64,000 nucleotides of DNA from Cohaesibacter gelatinilyticus (GTDB taxonomy: Bacteria; Pseudomonadota; Alphaproteobacteria; Rhizobiales; Cohaesibacteraceae). Where the stretch lies: contig NZ_OBEL01000002.1 in assembly GCF_900215605.1 (NCBI RefSeq), positions 124,001 to 188,000 of the forward strand. The letters are read 5' to 3'. Positions 33,000 through 42,011 of the stretch are shown here, piece by piece. A model generated the notes under the pieces. That model was not told where the DNA came from, ran no database searches, and worked only from the letters and a program-made list of their open reading frames with translations. A program made the position numbers and the translations under genes. Position 1 is the stretch's first letter. Each line of letters begins with the position of its first letter.

Positions 33000-34091
33000 A
33001 TGACCAATAATATTGCAATCGCCACCGAACAGAACTTCTCCGATCACGAGACCTCTCATTCGATCGATCCTGAAGTTGCTCGCCTTGCATCGACCATTGA
33101 CTATCACTCTTCATTATCCATTCAAAGCTTCGGCAGTGAACTGGCAACCAAAACAGCACAATATACAGATGAGATCCTCGGTAATTCCAGAGTTTCGGGC
33201 CTTGCGGAAACCGGCGACCAACTCAATCAGATCGTACATGCCGTACAGGCATTTGACCTCAAACAACTGGATAATTCGACCGCCAGAATGCCAGTGGTCG
33301 GGGGGCTCCTGAAACGCTTCACCCAATCAAAAGAAAAGATGATGGCCCGGTTCGAAACGGTCAGAACCCAGGTTGAAAAAATCGTATCGCAAGTGGAAAG
33401 CACAGCGGATCTGCTTAACCGCCGCAATCGGGACTATCAATCCATGTATGATAGCGTTCGGGAGGAGCATGCGCTTCTAGGACAGCATATCGACGCCATT
33501 GATCTAAGGCTTACAGATGTCGATAGGGAAATTGCATCACAGCCTAAAGCTGGCACTGACATGGTCTCAATCGAAAAAGCTGCCGTGCTGGAAAATGCCC
33601 GAAACCAGCTTTCCAAACGCGCTGACGATCTGCGCATGTTGCAGCATACCGCCATGCAAATGCTTTCTATGGTTCGCGTCATTCAATCAAACAATCTTCT
33701 TCTGGTCGACAAATTTCAAACCATCCAGACCCTTACGCTCCCGACCTGGAAACGCACTTTTCTACTGGCACTGACACTTGATGAGCAAAAGAATGCTGTT
33801 GATCTGGCCAACAGCATCGATGATGCAACCAACACCATGATGCGGCGAAATGCAGAATTGCTACGACAGAACTCTGTCGCAACCGCTCAGGCAAACCAGA
33901 GACTGGTCGTCGATATCGACACCTTGCGCGACGTTCACAACACCATCCTAATGACGCTTTCTGATGTACGCGATGCCCATAGCAAGGGAGCAGCCGAACG
34001 CGCCGATGCGATGGTCGAACTGGAACGCTTGCGCCAGGAAATGTCCAAGGATGCCAAAGCAATCACACTATCTGGTGCGCGACATGCCTAG
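33000..34091 (+). CDS. TelA/KlaA-family toxic anion resistance protein
   Basis: 363 residues with the TelA-domain features: IQSFGSELATKTAQYTDEIL, ARMPVVGGLLKRFTQSKEKM, a long coiled-coil centre, and LTLPTWKRTFLLALTLDEQK near residue 245. The family is linked to tellurite and other envelope-active agents; molecular function is unsettled. The stop codon overlaps the start of the large membrane protein by 8 bp, indicating coupling. Confidence 0.85.
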   Translation: MTNNIAIATEQNFSDHETSHSIDPEVARLASTIDYHSSLSIQSFGSELATKTAQYTDEILGNSRVSGLAETGDQLNQIVHAVQAFDLKQLDNSTARMPVVGGLLKRFTQSKEKMMARFETVRTQVEKIVSQVESTADLLNRRNRDYQSMYDSVREEHALLGQHIDAIDLRLTDVDREIASQPKAGTDMVSIEKAAVLENARNQLSKRADDLRMLQHTAMQMLSMVRVIQSNNLLLVDKFQTIQTLTLPTWKRTFLLALTLDEQKNAVDLANSIDDATNTMMRRNAELLRQNSVATAQANQRLVVDIDTLRDVHNTILMTLSDVRDAHSKGAAERADAMVELERLRQEMSKDAKAITLSGARHA

Positions 34092-36339
34092 CTTTGCCAA
34101 AGGAAGTGAGTTTCGCCGATCTGTCACCAATCGGCTTTCGACATCTCCACCAAACGATGATCTTGAGTTAGGACGGCTTAAGGGTGTCTCTCAAAACATT
34201 CGCCTCATTGGTGAGCTGATCGCCTTCCTTGGAGTTATGGTGGCATTCTTCGCCTTGGCGCATTGGCCGGACAATCCGCAAAGCCTGCAAGGATTGAAAG
34301 GCACAATCTATTTTCCAGCCAGTCTGGTAACAGAGCTGAATTTCTCTGAAATTCGGATCAATAGTCTGGTCCTTCTGACAGATCTCATTCCGATCAACAT
34401 GAAAAATGCGGCAATCCCAGTCCTCGCACTTCTGGGACTAAGCGCCATTCTGCGCCGTCGCTGGGTTTTGACTGGCCTCTTCTTCGCCGTGTTGTTGTTT
34501 CCATGGCCGTTGATTGGCTATCATTTCCCCGTACGCTCGGTCTTTCTCGCGACGTTCGCCTTGATCTTGGCAATACGCATATTGCCCATCCAGTTCTATC
34601 TGCGGCTCGCGCTGATACCTCTGGCAATCTTCTTCTACAAGCCCGTTCTTTCAACGACCGCCTCATCATTCGCGAGCATTCTTGGGTTGAAAGATACACC
34701 AACTCAGGATTACCGATCCCTACGTTTTTCCGAGCTTCAGCCCAACCAACCAACTGAGACCAAAAGCTCAAATCGTAGCACAACCGAACCCATGACAACC
34801 TTTCTGGCATCACTCGACAATCCAAGTGACAAGGCGGGATATGCCTACGCCCAGGCACAAGAGCATGCCTTTCGAGGACAAATGGATGCTGCCGTCAGGC
34901 TGCTTGATGAAGCTGAGCACCATAATCTGGCCCAAAGCCCGTTCACGCAGCGCAGATTTGAAATCATTCGCAATCATGCGATTGCATCTGGACTGAACGG
35001 CCCCGCCGAGCAAAACAGCATCATTTCCAGCCATCAAACGCAAACAATGATTTCCTCATTCATCGTTGGAACTGGTATCCTTCTAGGTCTGATGGGACCG
35101 TTTGCGGGCATAATCAGCTCCAGAATTCAGCGCCGTACCCTCCGCATCACCGAGGCTTATACTCAGTTGAAACAGCAGAGTAGGAGCATCATCCCGTCTG
35201 CAGCAGCAACCAAAGCAAATTCTGCGGCAAATGCCACCAGCTCAAACCGTGCATCAGACCTTGAGAGTGGCAATGATATTGTTACCAAAGCATCCAAACG
35301 AGCAAACCTATATAGTCTGTCAGCATGCATTCTGGCTGGCTTATCTTGCCTGGCCGCCTATTCGTCCGTGCTATTCTGGCTTCCCTCTGCTGGATCCAAT
35401 GCAGCCTTTGACAAGGTCAGTCTGGTAAGCAACGTCAAAACAATGGTTGAACAATCTGGAAATCTGGTATCGTCAAACGGGATTGATCAAGGTTTCATGT
35501 GGAGTGGAACCATCCCGCTTTATTTGCCGATCATTGGCATACTGCTTTTCTCACTTATTGTCTTCAGAAGCCACGCAAAACCAATATTGGCGGGGATGCT
35601 TCTCATCTTCGTTGCAGCGCAGATATATCCTCTCATTCCAAACAGAAGTTCAATGTTCGAAATTGCTGCCAGCAGCATTTCCACCGAGGTTCGTTCTCAA
35701 CTTCGAGGCGACAAGCAACCTGCCTCAGAGGGTGTCCTTAAACCACAAGTTCCCACCCTTCCCGCCTTAATCAACATGGGGACAGGAAAAGTGACAAAGA
35801 TAGATATCTCTGATGAACAAAGAGATCCTTCTCTTCCCTCATTGTCCGCCATTGGATCACAGAAACCCGACCCTTTGACAAATCCCAAAGGGCCCAAAAA
35901 CAAGGCTTCCTTCTTGCAGGACAAAACCGTGCCTGTGCTGAAAAGAGAAGACTTTCTCACCTTTGAGAAACTGAACGCCACTTATGCGCTGGCCCAAATC
36001 GCCTATCTGGAAAACAAGCCAGAACAAGCCAGCGAGTGGCTTACATTCCTCGTCCAGAATGGCATGCCCCAATCCCTGGTACACCTTCGCAAGATTGCGT
36101 TGATGATCGATTGGGTGGAGGCTCGCGGCCATCCTCTTCCAGATCATAAATCCAAACCACGCATTCAGGCATTGACGGATGTCCCACGCTTTATCGCCCA
36201 AATCTTCTATTGGCTGAGCGTTGCAATAGGCCTATCGGCTTGCGTCACGCTGATCCTCGGATTTGTCGCCAACCAGAATCTTCGAAAAATCAACGCTTTG
36301 GCCCAGCAGAAGCTGGACTACAAATCCGGACATGTCTGA
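34084..36339 (+). CDS. Large multi-pass membrane protein of unknown function
   Basis: 751 residues from ATG 34084, which overlaps the TelA stop; the in-frame extension to 33964 lies wholly inside TelA and is rejected. About twelve hydrophobic segments in three groups: residues about 40-215 (FLGVMVAFFALAHW; VLTGLFFAVLLFPWPLIGYH; FLATFALILAIRILPI), about 320-345, and about 410-520 plus a final one near 715. They are separated by soluble, Ser/Gln-rich stretches with TPR-like or Sel1-like helices (YAQAQEHAFRGQMDAAVRLL; YALAQIAYLENKPEQASEWL). No family recognised. Genetic coupling to TelA on one side and the DUF4274-like gene on the other suggests one complex. Confidence 0.7.
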   Translation: MPSFAKGSEFRRSVTNRLSTSPPNDDLELGRLKGVSQNIRLIGELIAFLGVMVAFFALAHWPDNPQSLQGLKGTIYFPASLVTELNFSEIRINSLVLLTDLIPINMKNAAIPVLALLGLSAILRRRWVLTGLFFAVLLFPWPLIGYHFPVRSVFLATFALILAIRILPIQFYLRLALIPLAIFFYKPVLSTTASSFASILGLKDTPTQDYRSLRFSELQPNQPTETKSSNRSTTEPMTTFLASLDNPSDKAGYAYAQAQEHAFRGQMDAAVRLLDEAEHHNLAQSPFTQRRFEIIRNHAIASGLNGPAEQNSIISSHQTQTMISSFIVGTGILLGLMGPFAGIISSRIQRRTLRITEAYTQLKQQSRSIIPSAAATKANSAANATSSNRASDLESGNDIVTKASKRANLYSLSACILAGLSCLAAYSSVLFWLPSAGSNAAFDKVSLVSNVKTMVEQSGNLVSSNGIDQGFMWSGTIPLYLPIIGILLFSLIVFRSHAKPILAGMLLIFVAAQIYPLIPNRSSMFEIAASSISTEVRSQLRGDKQPASEGVLKPQVPTLPALINMGTGKVTKIDISDEQRDPSLPSLSAIGSQKPDPLTNPKGPKNKASFLQDKTVPVLKREDFLTFEKLNATYALAQIAYLENKPEQASEWLTFLVQNGMPQSLVHLRKIALMIDWVEARGHPLPDHKSKPRIQALTDVPRFIAQIFYWLSVAIGLSACVTLILGFVANQNLRKINALAQQKLDYKSGHV

Positions 36340-36928
36340 AAACCAGCGAACCAGCTTATCCAAGGTCTTGCTGACAAGGAGAAATATTGTGCAAACTGCA
36401 AAAGAGCTACCGGAAGAACTAGATGTCACCAATCCACTCCATGTCGAGTGGATCAAATCATCAAGAGATCCTTTGATTTGGCATGAAGCCGCTGTTGCAG
36501 CGCTCGCATATATGGGGGATAAGCACGGATTTTTGCCTTGGCTGGTCGAGCAACCAGAGCTTGATAGAGCCACCGCTGGCTGGCTATTTCTCTGGTGTGC
36601 CGGAGAACGATACCTATCCGGTCAAAAGGACGGTTTTTACGCCAAGATCCCCGATGACAGAGTCCTCGAACTTACCAAAGAAATATGCTGGCGCAGCGAG
36701 AATGGCGAATTTGGATCAGAGCGAGCAGGTCTGGATACTTCGTTTGAAGAAACACGGGAAAAATGCCTCAAGCTGATCTCTAATGGACAGATCGCAGACG
36801 GTGTTGTTGCTCCGCGCGCACTTCTTTCCAAGCCCTTTCAATCACAGAATGGAAACGGCAAATATTTTGTCAGTGATGGTATGTTGGTCAACAGCAGTTT
36901 CATGAGTGGATTGCTCGGATGGGCCTGA
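36332..36928 (+). CDS. DUF4274-like protein
   Basis: 198 residues. ATG 36332 overlaps the previous stop by 8 bp. The central segment (IWHEAAVAALAYMGDKHGFL, then WLVEQPELDRATAGWLFLWC) resembles DUF4274, an immunity-like or unknown-function domain found next to diverse bacterial genes. This assignment is from memory of the family pattern and is tentative. It is the last gene of the TelA cluster. Confidence 0.65.
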   Translation: MSENQRTSLSKVLLTRRNIVQTAKELPEELDVTNPLHVEWIKSSRDPLIWHEAAVAALAYMGDKHGFLPWLVEQPELDRATAGWLFLWCAGERYLSGQKDGFYAKIPDDRVLELTKEICWRSENGEFGSERAGLDTSFEETREKCLKLISNGQIADGVVAPRALLSKPFQSQNGNGKYFVSDGMLVNSSFMSGLLGWA

Positions 36929-37098
36929 CCCCTAAACGTCAAAAAAGCAATTCTGGCTCGCTTAGAAGCAATTACCATGTTGAGCGGGCCGCAACCAACC
37001 ACACGGCACAAAACAACCGCAAACCCAATCGGATCAGCATCGAACTCAGCAGCATTTTTTGGGGGGAGAATGAGGTTTTAAAACCCCAGAAATAAAAA

Positions 37099-37174
37099 TG
37101 GTGCCCGGAGGCGGATTCGAACCACCGACACGCGGATTTTCAATCCGCTGCTCTACCAACTGAGCTATCCGGGC
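37099..37174 (-). tRNA. tRNA-Phe(GAA)
   Basis: A 76-nt cloverleaf on the minus strand with 5' GCCCGGA, D arm GCTCAGTTGGTAGAGC, anticodon loop giving GAA, T arm GGTGGTTCGAATCCGCC, acceptor 3' strand TCCGGGC, and A plus encoded CCA. Every arm is canonical, in contrast to the tRNA-like array at 21.9 kb. It precedes the yacG/maf/infA block read in the same direction. Confidence 0.97.
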
Positions 37175-37314
37175 ACTTTATTGCGGTGCGCTGTGTCAGC
37201 GCTGCAATTTGTTTGGGCGTTATAGAAGGTTCAAATTGCCCTGTCTATAGCGGTTTTTGTTTTTTCTACAGATGAGGAACATTTCCCCAACCTGTGTGAA
37301 AAGACCCTGATCAA

Positions 37315-37521
37315 TCAGGCAAAATCCTCATCATCCGGGTCGTCTTCCTCCAACGCTGGAATGGCATAAGAGCCTTTAAGCCAACGACTTAAGTCAACAT
37401 CCTTGCATCGCTGAGAACAGAAAGGAAAGCTCTCCCTGTTGGAAGGACTTTGGCAAATCGGGCACGGCTTTGCCTTTTTCGCGCCAGTGCCTGCTTCAGA
37501 CGTCAAGCCATCACTCATCAT
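37315..37521 (-). CDS. yacG: DNA gyrase inhibitor YacG-like zinc protein
   Basis: 68 residues with the YacG zinc finger (CPICQSP at about 20, CSQRCKDVDLSRWL at about 35), an acidic C-terminus (EEDDPDDEDFA), and the expected size. YacG binds GyrB and inhibits gyrase. It follows maf by 35 bp, the usual order in alphaproteobacteria. Start ATG 37521 or 37518. Confidence 0.88.
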   Translation of the reverse strand: MMSDGLTSEAGTGAKKAKPCPICQSPSNRESFPFCSQRCKDVDLSRWLKGSYAIPALEEDDPDDEDFA

Positions 37522-37556
37522 GTCATCCAATCAGATAAGATTTGCTCATGGCCGGG

Positions 37557-38180
37557 CTATCGCACACCACCGAGCCATTTCATACGCAACGGGTAACCCT
37601 CACCTTGCAAGAGGTTTGCGGTTTCATGCAAAGGCAGCCCGACAACCGAGCTGTAGGAACCGATGAGATTGACCACAAAAGAGCCCGCAATGCCCTGAAT
37701 GGCATAGCCACCTGCCTTACCCTGCCATTCACCAGAAGCAATATAGGGGTCAATATCATGGGATAGGCGCTTGAAGCGCACGCGGGTCTGCACCAGCTTG
37801 GAGCGCAAGCGTCCTTGCGGGGTTACCACTGCCACACCGGTAAATACCTTGTGCGTACGACCGGACAACAGCGTCAAGCATTGATGGGCCTCTTCCGCCA
37901 GTGTCGGCTTTGGCAGGGATCGACGCCCAACAGCCACAACCGTATCGGCGGACAGGATATAACTCCCCGCCAGACGTTCGTCCGATTTCAGCATGGCCTC
38001 AACAGCACGGGCCTTCTCTTCCGCCAAACGCAAGGCAAGCGCACGCGGCTGCTCGTTCTTATGCGGCGTTTCATCGAGATCAGCAGGTTTGAGTGCATCC
38101 GGCTCGATCCCGATTTGCTGCAGCAATTGCAACCTGCGTGGAGAAGCTGATGCCAGAACAAGGCGTGTTGAACCAGACAT
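37557..38180 (-). CDS. maf: Maf-family nucleotide pyrophosphatase
   Basis: 207 residues with [15 protein letters not shown] at the N-terminus, [16 protein letters not shown] in the centre and the [20 protein letters not shown] segment. These are the hallmarks of Maf/YhdE enzymes that hydrolyse non-canonical NTPs such as dTTP/UTP analogues. Start ATG 38180; the TTG at 38189 is unlikely. It lies between infA and yacG. Confidence 0.93.
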   Translation of the reverse strand: MSGSTRLVLASASPRRLQLLQQIGIEPDALKPADLDETPHKNEQPRALALRLAEEKARAVEAMLKSDERLAGSYILSADTVVAVGRRSLPKPTLAEEAHQCLTLLSGRTHKVFTGVAVVTPQGRLRSKLVQTRVRFKRLSHDIDPYIASGEWQGKAGGYAIQGIAGSFVVNLIGSYSSVVGLPLHETANLLQGEGYPLRMKWLGGVR

Positions 38181-38281
38181 ATCGAACAAATTCTATATCA
38201 AAAAATCGACCTGCCGCCTGATAAGGCACAAACGCGCCTTTTCAGGCAAATCAGGCAGATAAAAAGCCACGATCAATCAAA

Positions 38282-38500
38282 TCACTTGAAGCGATAGGTA
38301 ATCCGGCCTTTGGTCAGATCATATGGGGTCATTTCGACCTGAACCTTGTCACCAGCCAGCACACGAATGCGGTTCTTGCGCATACGACCAGCCGTATGAG
38401 CAACGATCTCGTGATCATTTTCCAGTTTCACACGGAAAGTGGCATTTGGCAGCAGTTCGGTGACAACACCAGGAAATTCCAAGACTTCTTCTTTCGCCAT
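38282..38500 (-). CDS. infA: Translation initiation factor IF-1
   Basis: 72 residues, a complete S1-like OB fold ([55 protein letters not shown]). Binds the 30S A site during initiation. Size and sequence are fully typical. Confidence 0.97.
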   Translation of the reverse strand: MAKEEVLEFPGVVTELLPNATFRVKLENDHEIVAHTAGRMRKNRIRVLAGDKVQVEMTPYDLTKGRITYRFK

Positions 38501-38809
38501 GCGCGTTCTAAACGTCCTCTATGTTTGGCTATAGGTTGCTTGCCCCGCTCTCGTGAGATCTCACCAGGAAGCAAATCAATGCGAGGGGCTTGGCCTCAAA
38601 AGGGCCTTATGCTCATAGCACCGAGTATAGCATACAATCCTGCATCATTTTGCAAGAATATGATCCAAATTGGAAAATTTGGCCGCACACTAGCCCAGCT
38701 GGGCCATCTTGTGAACCTTTATTTGTGCATTTTTGCCAAAAGCGAAGCCAAGTCCTGCCCGATAAGCCGGACCGAGCGGGCCAAAATGGCATAACAATCG
38801 TCCAATTGC
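38501..38809. other. infA upstream region, no gene seen
   Basis: 309 bp between infA and the phosphatase gene, both minus strand. I see no supported ORF; a long plus-strand frame crossing it is antisense to the phosphatase and UPF0262 genes. A palindrome CCCAGCTGGG occurs near 38697. The infA promoter should be here. Confidence 0.4.
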
Positions 38810-39262
38810 CTATCCACCCGGGATCGCACGCCAGTCAAAACGTTCTTTCAAGCGCTTCAAGATACCATCGCGCACCCCCCGATAGGAATCAAGGATCTGC
38901 TCACGCGAGCCATTGGCCAGCGCCGGATCCAGGGTGGGCCAATATTCAGCATCAATCGCCTCGGTCCGGGTCATTTCCAACGCTTTATGGTGCGCTTCCG
39001 GCGCCAGCGAGATCACCAAATCGAAATAACTGTCTTCCAGATCTTCAAAGGTATGGGGTTGGTGCTCGGAGATATCGAGCCCGATTTCCTCCATCACCGC
39101 CACTGCGAAGGGATCGGGCTTTCCCCGTCTCACACCAGCCGAGGCCACATAAAACGCTCCGGGAAACAGATGACGCGCCAACGAGGCGGCCATCGGAGAA
39201 CGAATGGCATTCATTCCACAGGCAAACAGAACGGCGTCGGGCCGTGCTGATCCACCACCCAT
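38810..39262 (-). CDS. Low-molecular-weight protein-tyrosine-phosphatase-like protein
   Basis: 150 residues with the LMW-PTP/ArsC fold. The P-loop CGMNAIRS (CX5R-S) is near residue 16 and the general-acid region YWPTLDPA lies near the C-terminus. The 'VLFACGMNAIRSPMA' form is typical of the phosphatase-like protein located beside UPF0262 and infA in Rhizobiales. Start ATG 39262 lies 2 nt after the UPF0262 stop, so they are coupled. Substrate unknown. Confidence 0.88.
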   Translation of the reverse strand: MGGGSARPDAVLFACGMNAIRSPMAASLARHLFPGAFYVASAGVRRGKPDPFAVAVMEEIGLDISEHQPHTFEDLEDSYFDLVISLAPEAHHKALEMTRTEAIDAEYWPTLDPALANGSREQILDSYRGVRDGILKRLKERFDWRAIPGG

Positions 39263-39264
39263 AC

Positions 39265-39804
39265 TCAACCTCTCCAATGCAGCGCGCAAATCAGCGTAAA
39301 GAGCCGACGCGCCGTTTGGAAATCGGTATCAATTTTGCCTTCCAGCCGGTTTTGCAAAATTTGCGAGCCTTCATTGTGCAGCCCGCGTCGCCCCATATCG
39401 ATGGCCTCAATCCGAGATGGTGTCGCGGTCTTGATGGCCTCATGATAGCTGTCGCAAATCATGAAATAGTCTTTGACGATCTTGCGAAACGGGGTCAACG
39501 ACAGGATATGGGTAATGACCGGGCTGTCATCTTCCAATCGGATATTGAAGACCAGCTTGCGCTCAACCAGCGACAGATCCAACTTGTAAGGTCCACCCGC
39601 CTCATGACCATTGGGATGGAAGCTGTTCTCCTCCACCAGATCATAAATGGCAACCGCCCGCTCATGCTCGATATCGGCACTGGCCGGCTGAATGGAATCC
39701 GGATCCAACGTCACTTCCAGCAGGCGAAAAGGGCTGGTCTCACCATCTAGCTTGGCGGATGGTTCCGCGCCTGCCTCACCAGCTTGGGGCATACTCTCGG
39801 CCAT
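39265..39804 (-). CDS. UPF0262 family protein
   Basis: 179 residues matching UPF0262, an alphaproteobacteria-restricted family of unknown function: [38 protein letters not shown], and [19 protein letters not shown]. In this group it normally lies between hisD and the LMW-phosphatase gene; here gltS and a small gene intervene on the hisD side. The Ala/Glu-rich N-terminal 20 residues may be extra. Confidence 0.92.
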   Translation of the reverse strand: MAESMPQAGEAGAEPSAKLDGETSPFRLLEVTLDPDSIQPASADIEHERAVAIYDLVEENSFHPNGHEAGGPYKLDLSLVERKLVFNIRLEDDSPVITHILSLTPFRKIVKDYFMICDSYHEAIKTATPSRIEAIDMGRRGLHNEGSQILQNRLEGKIDTDFQTARRLFTLICALHWRG

Positions 39805-39885
39805 AGGTCATCGATCCTGTCTTTGCGCTCCCTTATCTGTTTGCCCTCTTAACGGCAGCATGTCAAACCCCCATAGCGCGCGCTC

Positions 39886-39908
39886 CCGAAAAGTTGCAGA
39901 CTTTTCGG
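39886..39908. repeat. CCGAAAAGT-type intergenic palindrome
   Basis: CCGAAAAGT (39886-39894) and ACTTTTCGG (39900-39908), a perfect 9-bp inverted repeat with a 5-nt loop. It resembles the CCGAAAA/TTTTCGG core of the repeat at 51487 and the palindromic intergenic repeats common in Rhizobiales. Confidence 0.6.
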
Positions 39909-39958
39909 AAAAAGAGTTCGCGTCGGGATAAATGTACGTTTCGCCAGAAAAGTTGCAC

Positions 39959-41179
39959 CTAGAGCGTCAGGAAGAACTGAATAACAAAGGCATTGGTGAT
40001 ATCGACAAAGAAAGCGCCAACCAACGGTAGAATGATGAAAGCCACCGGCGCCGGGCCGTGAGACTTGGTCACCGCCGTCATATTGGCAATGGCCGTTGGC
40101 GTCGCCCCAAGGGAAAAACCCGCAAAGCCAGCGCTCAGCACCACGGCCATATAATCGCGCCCCATCAGCGGGAAGAGCACGAACAAAATGAAGACAATTG
40201 TCGCAAAGGCCTGCGTTGCCAGCAAGATCAGCAATGGCCCGGCCAGATCGACAAGGCTCCAAAGCTGCATGCCCATCAGGGACATGGCGATGAAGAGGCC
40301 GAGCGAGAAATCAGAAACCACAGCCAGCGCCCGGGTTCGGGCGGGCCAGCCAATATTCGGGAAAAAGCGCGGTACACTATTGGACAGCACAATTGCCACC
40401 AGCAGGCAGGCCACAAAGAGTGGCAATTTCAGCCCCATGGCAGCAATCACCTCATTCAGGATGAAGCCCAGAATGATCGAGATATGCAGGGTCAAGATCA
40501 CCCGCATCAAACTGATATGATTGATCTGCTCCTCATCTCGGGTCTCAACTGGCAAACCCACCACCGGTCTGCGCTCCATATCACCAGAGAGGTTATAACG
40601 ACTGAGTAGAATCTTGGCGATTGGCCCACCCAACAGGCTGGCCATGACCAGACCAAGGGTTGCCGCTGCCACGCCAATCTCCATGGCATTGGGTAGATTG
40701 AAGCGTTCGGCAATTTCCGGTGCCCAGGCAATGGCGGTACCATGGCCACCGATCAGCGCAGCAGATCCTGTCAGGATGCCCATTGCATCTGGCTGCCCAA
40801 TCAAGCGCGCCATCAGCACACCAATCACATCCTGCAACACGATATAGCCAAGCGTCAGCCCCAAAAGCGTGATGAGGGCCTTGCCACCATTCAGCAAATC
40901 CGAGATCCGCGCATTCAGCCCGATGGCCGTGAAAAAGAAGATCAAAAGCGTGTCCCGCGTCTCCAGCTCATATTGGATCTGCAGATCGAAGACCAGAAAG
41001 ATACCAAGAGATACCAGCGAGGCCAGTACGCCACCGGTCACAGGCTCCGGAATGTTATAGGTCCGCAGAAAATCAATTCGCCCATTCAAATCTCGCCCGA
41101 TGAAATAGACCAGAATTCCGATGGTCATGGCGATGAAATCCTCAATGACGAGGACATTGCCCTGGGTAACAGCTTCCAT
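39959..41179 (-). CDS. gltS: Sodium/glutamate symporter
   Basis: 406 residues with about ten to twelve helices in two inverted halves. Family motifs are GILVYFIGRDLNGRI, GSAALIGGHGTAIAWAP and AGFSLGATPTAIANM. Imports glutamate with Na+. Start ATG 41179; the ORF extends to 41284 but the extra 35 residues lack a ribosome site. It separates UPF0262 from hisD, which are usually adjacent. Confidence 0.92.
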   Translation of the reverse strand: MEAVTQGNVLVIEDFIAMTIGILVYFIGRDLNGRIDFLRTYNIPEPVTGGVLASLVSLGIFLVFDLQIQYELETRDTLLIFFFTAIGLNARISDLLNGGKALITLLGLTLGYIVLQDVIGVLMARLIGQPDAMGILTGSAALIGGHGTAIAWAPEIAERFNLPNAMEIGVAAATLGLVMASLLGGPIAKILLSRYNLSGDMERRPVVGLPVETRDEEQINHISLMRVILTLHISIILGFILNEVIAAMGLKLPLFVACLLVAIVLSNSVPRFFPNIGWPARTRALAVVSDFSLGLFIAMSLMGMQLWSLVDLAGPLLILLATQAFATIVFILFVLFPLMGRDYMAVVLSAGFAGFSLGATPTAIANMTAVTKSHGPAPVAFIILPLVGAFFVDITNAFVIQFFLTL

Positions 41180-41491
41180 GGATAGCTCCTGATCAAATGA
41201 AGGGAAGAGATAAGCAAAATCGCAAATTTCTATTATCCATACAAGCCTGTATGACAGGGAACCTATTTTGCCAATACCCACCACTTTCTTGGCTGAGGAA
41301 ACACAACCACCAAAGAAAGCCCGCTTGACAAAACAAAGACCTCATGAGAGTGTCCGGCCAGGCCGAAAGATGCCTGCCGCTCGCGGGGAAACCTATGGTG
41401 AAATCTTTCTCATTCTCTTGATCTCATCCTGATCTCATGACGTGCAGATGGATGGCAATGCGGGCCCTGTCTCAAAATATCTGCGAACTCA
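41180..41491. other. Divergent region between gltS and a small plus-strand gene
   Basis: 312 bp holding the promoters of gltS (left) and the gene at 41492 (right). No gene and no strong palindrome were recognised. Confidence 0.35.
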
Positions 41492-41944
41492 ATGAGTAAC
41501 AGTATGATGAGCAATATTTCTCTTCCCTCCCTGACGGATCTGAAAGCCGAGGCCAAAAAGCTGCGCGCGCAAGCGTCAGAGGCCGAAACACCCCTCTCCC
41601 ATAGTCAGGCTTTGGAGCAAATCGCCAAACGCTATGGCTATCGAAACTGGAATGTGATTGCAGCAGCGGCGAACCAGCCAAAGGCAGGCAACCGTTTCTA
41701 TGAGGGTATGCGCCTGTCTGGCCATTATCTATCCCAACCCTTTGCAGGCAAGGTTCTAAAAGTTCAGCCAACCGAACAGCAAGGCAGCTATCAATTGACC
41801 ATCCTGTTTGACCAACCGGTGGATGTGGTCAGTTTTGAAAGCTTCTCCGCCTTCCGTCAGCGGGTTTCCTGCACCATAGGCCCCGACGGCACCAGCCCGC
41901 AGCAAACCTCCAACGGAGAACCCCACATGCGACTGGATCTGTAA
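41492..41944 (+). CDS. Protein with 'glyoxalase-associated' N-terminal helical domain
   Basis: 150 residues. The N-terminal 50 (LPSLTDLKAEAKKLRAQASE then LSHSQALEQIAKRYGYRNWN) match a small helical domain often attached to plasmid and glyoxalase-superfamily proteins. The rest is a predicted beta-rich domain of unknown role. It converges on hisD, with a bidirectional terminator between. Function unknown. Confidence 0.7.
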   Translation: MSNSMMSNISLPSLTDLKAEAKKLRAQASEAETPLSHSQALEQIAKRYGYRNWNVIAAAANQPKAGNRFYEGMRLSGHYLSQPFAGKVLKVQPTEQQGSYQLTILFDQPVDVVSFESFSAFRQRVSCTIGPDGTSPQQTSNGEPHMRLDL

Positions 41945-41963
41945 GCAGGCCTTCAAAATAGAA

Positions 41964-41987
41964 AAGGGCCGGATATTCCCGGCCCTT
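41964..41987. terminator. Bidirectional terminator between the 41492 gene and hisD
   Basis: GGGCCGG (41966-41972) pairs with CCGGCCC (41979-41985), extended by A-T pairs on both sides. It lies 22 bp after one stop and 25 bp before the other, with A and T runs flanking. Confidence 0.8.
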
Positions 41988-42011
41988 CTTCATCACAAAT
42001 GCAACCAAAAA

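Noticed and set aside
38590-39750. 386-codon plus-strand ORF opposite the LMW-phosphatase and UPF0262 genes
   Set aside because: The minus-strand genes have strong family matches and coupled starts; the plus-strand product has no sensible composition.
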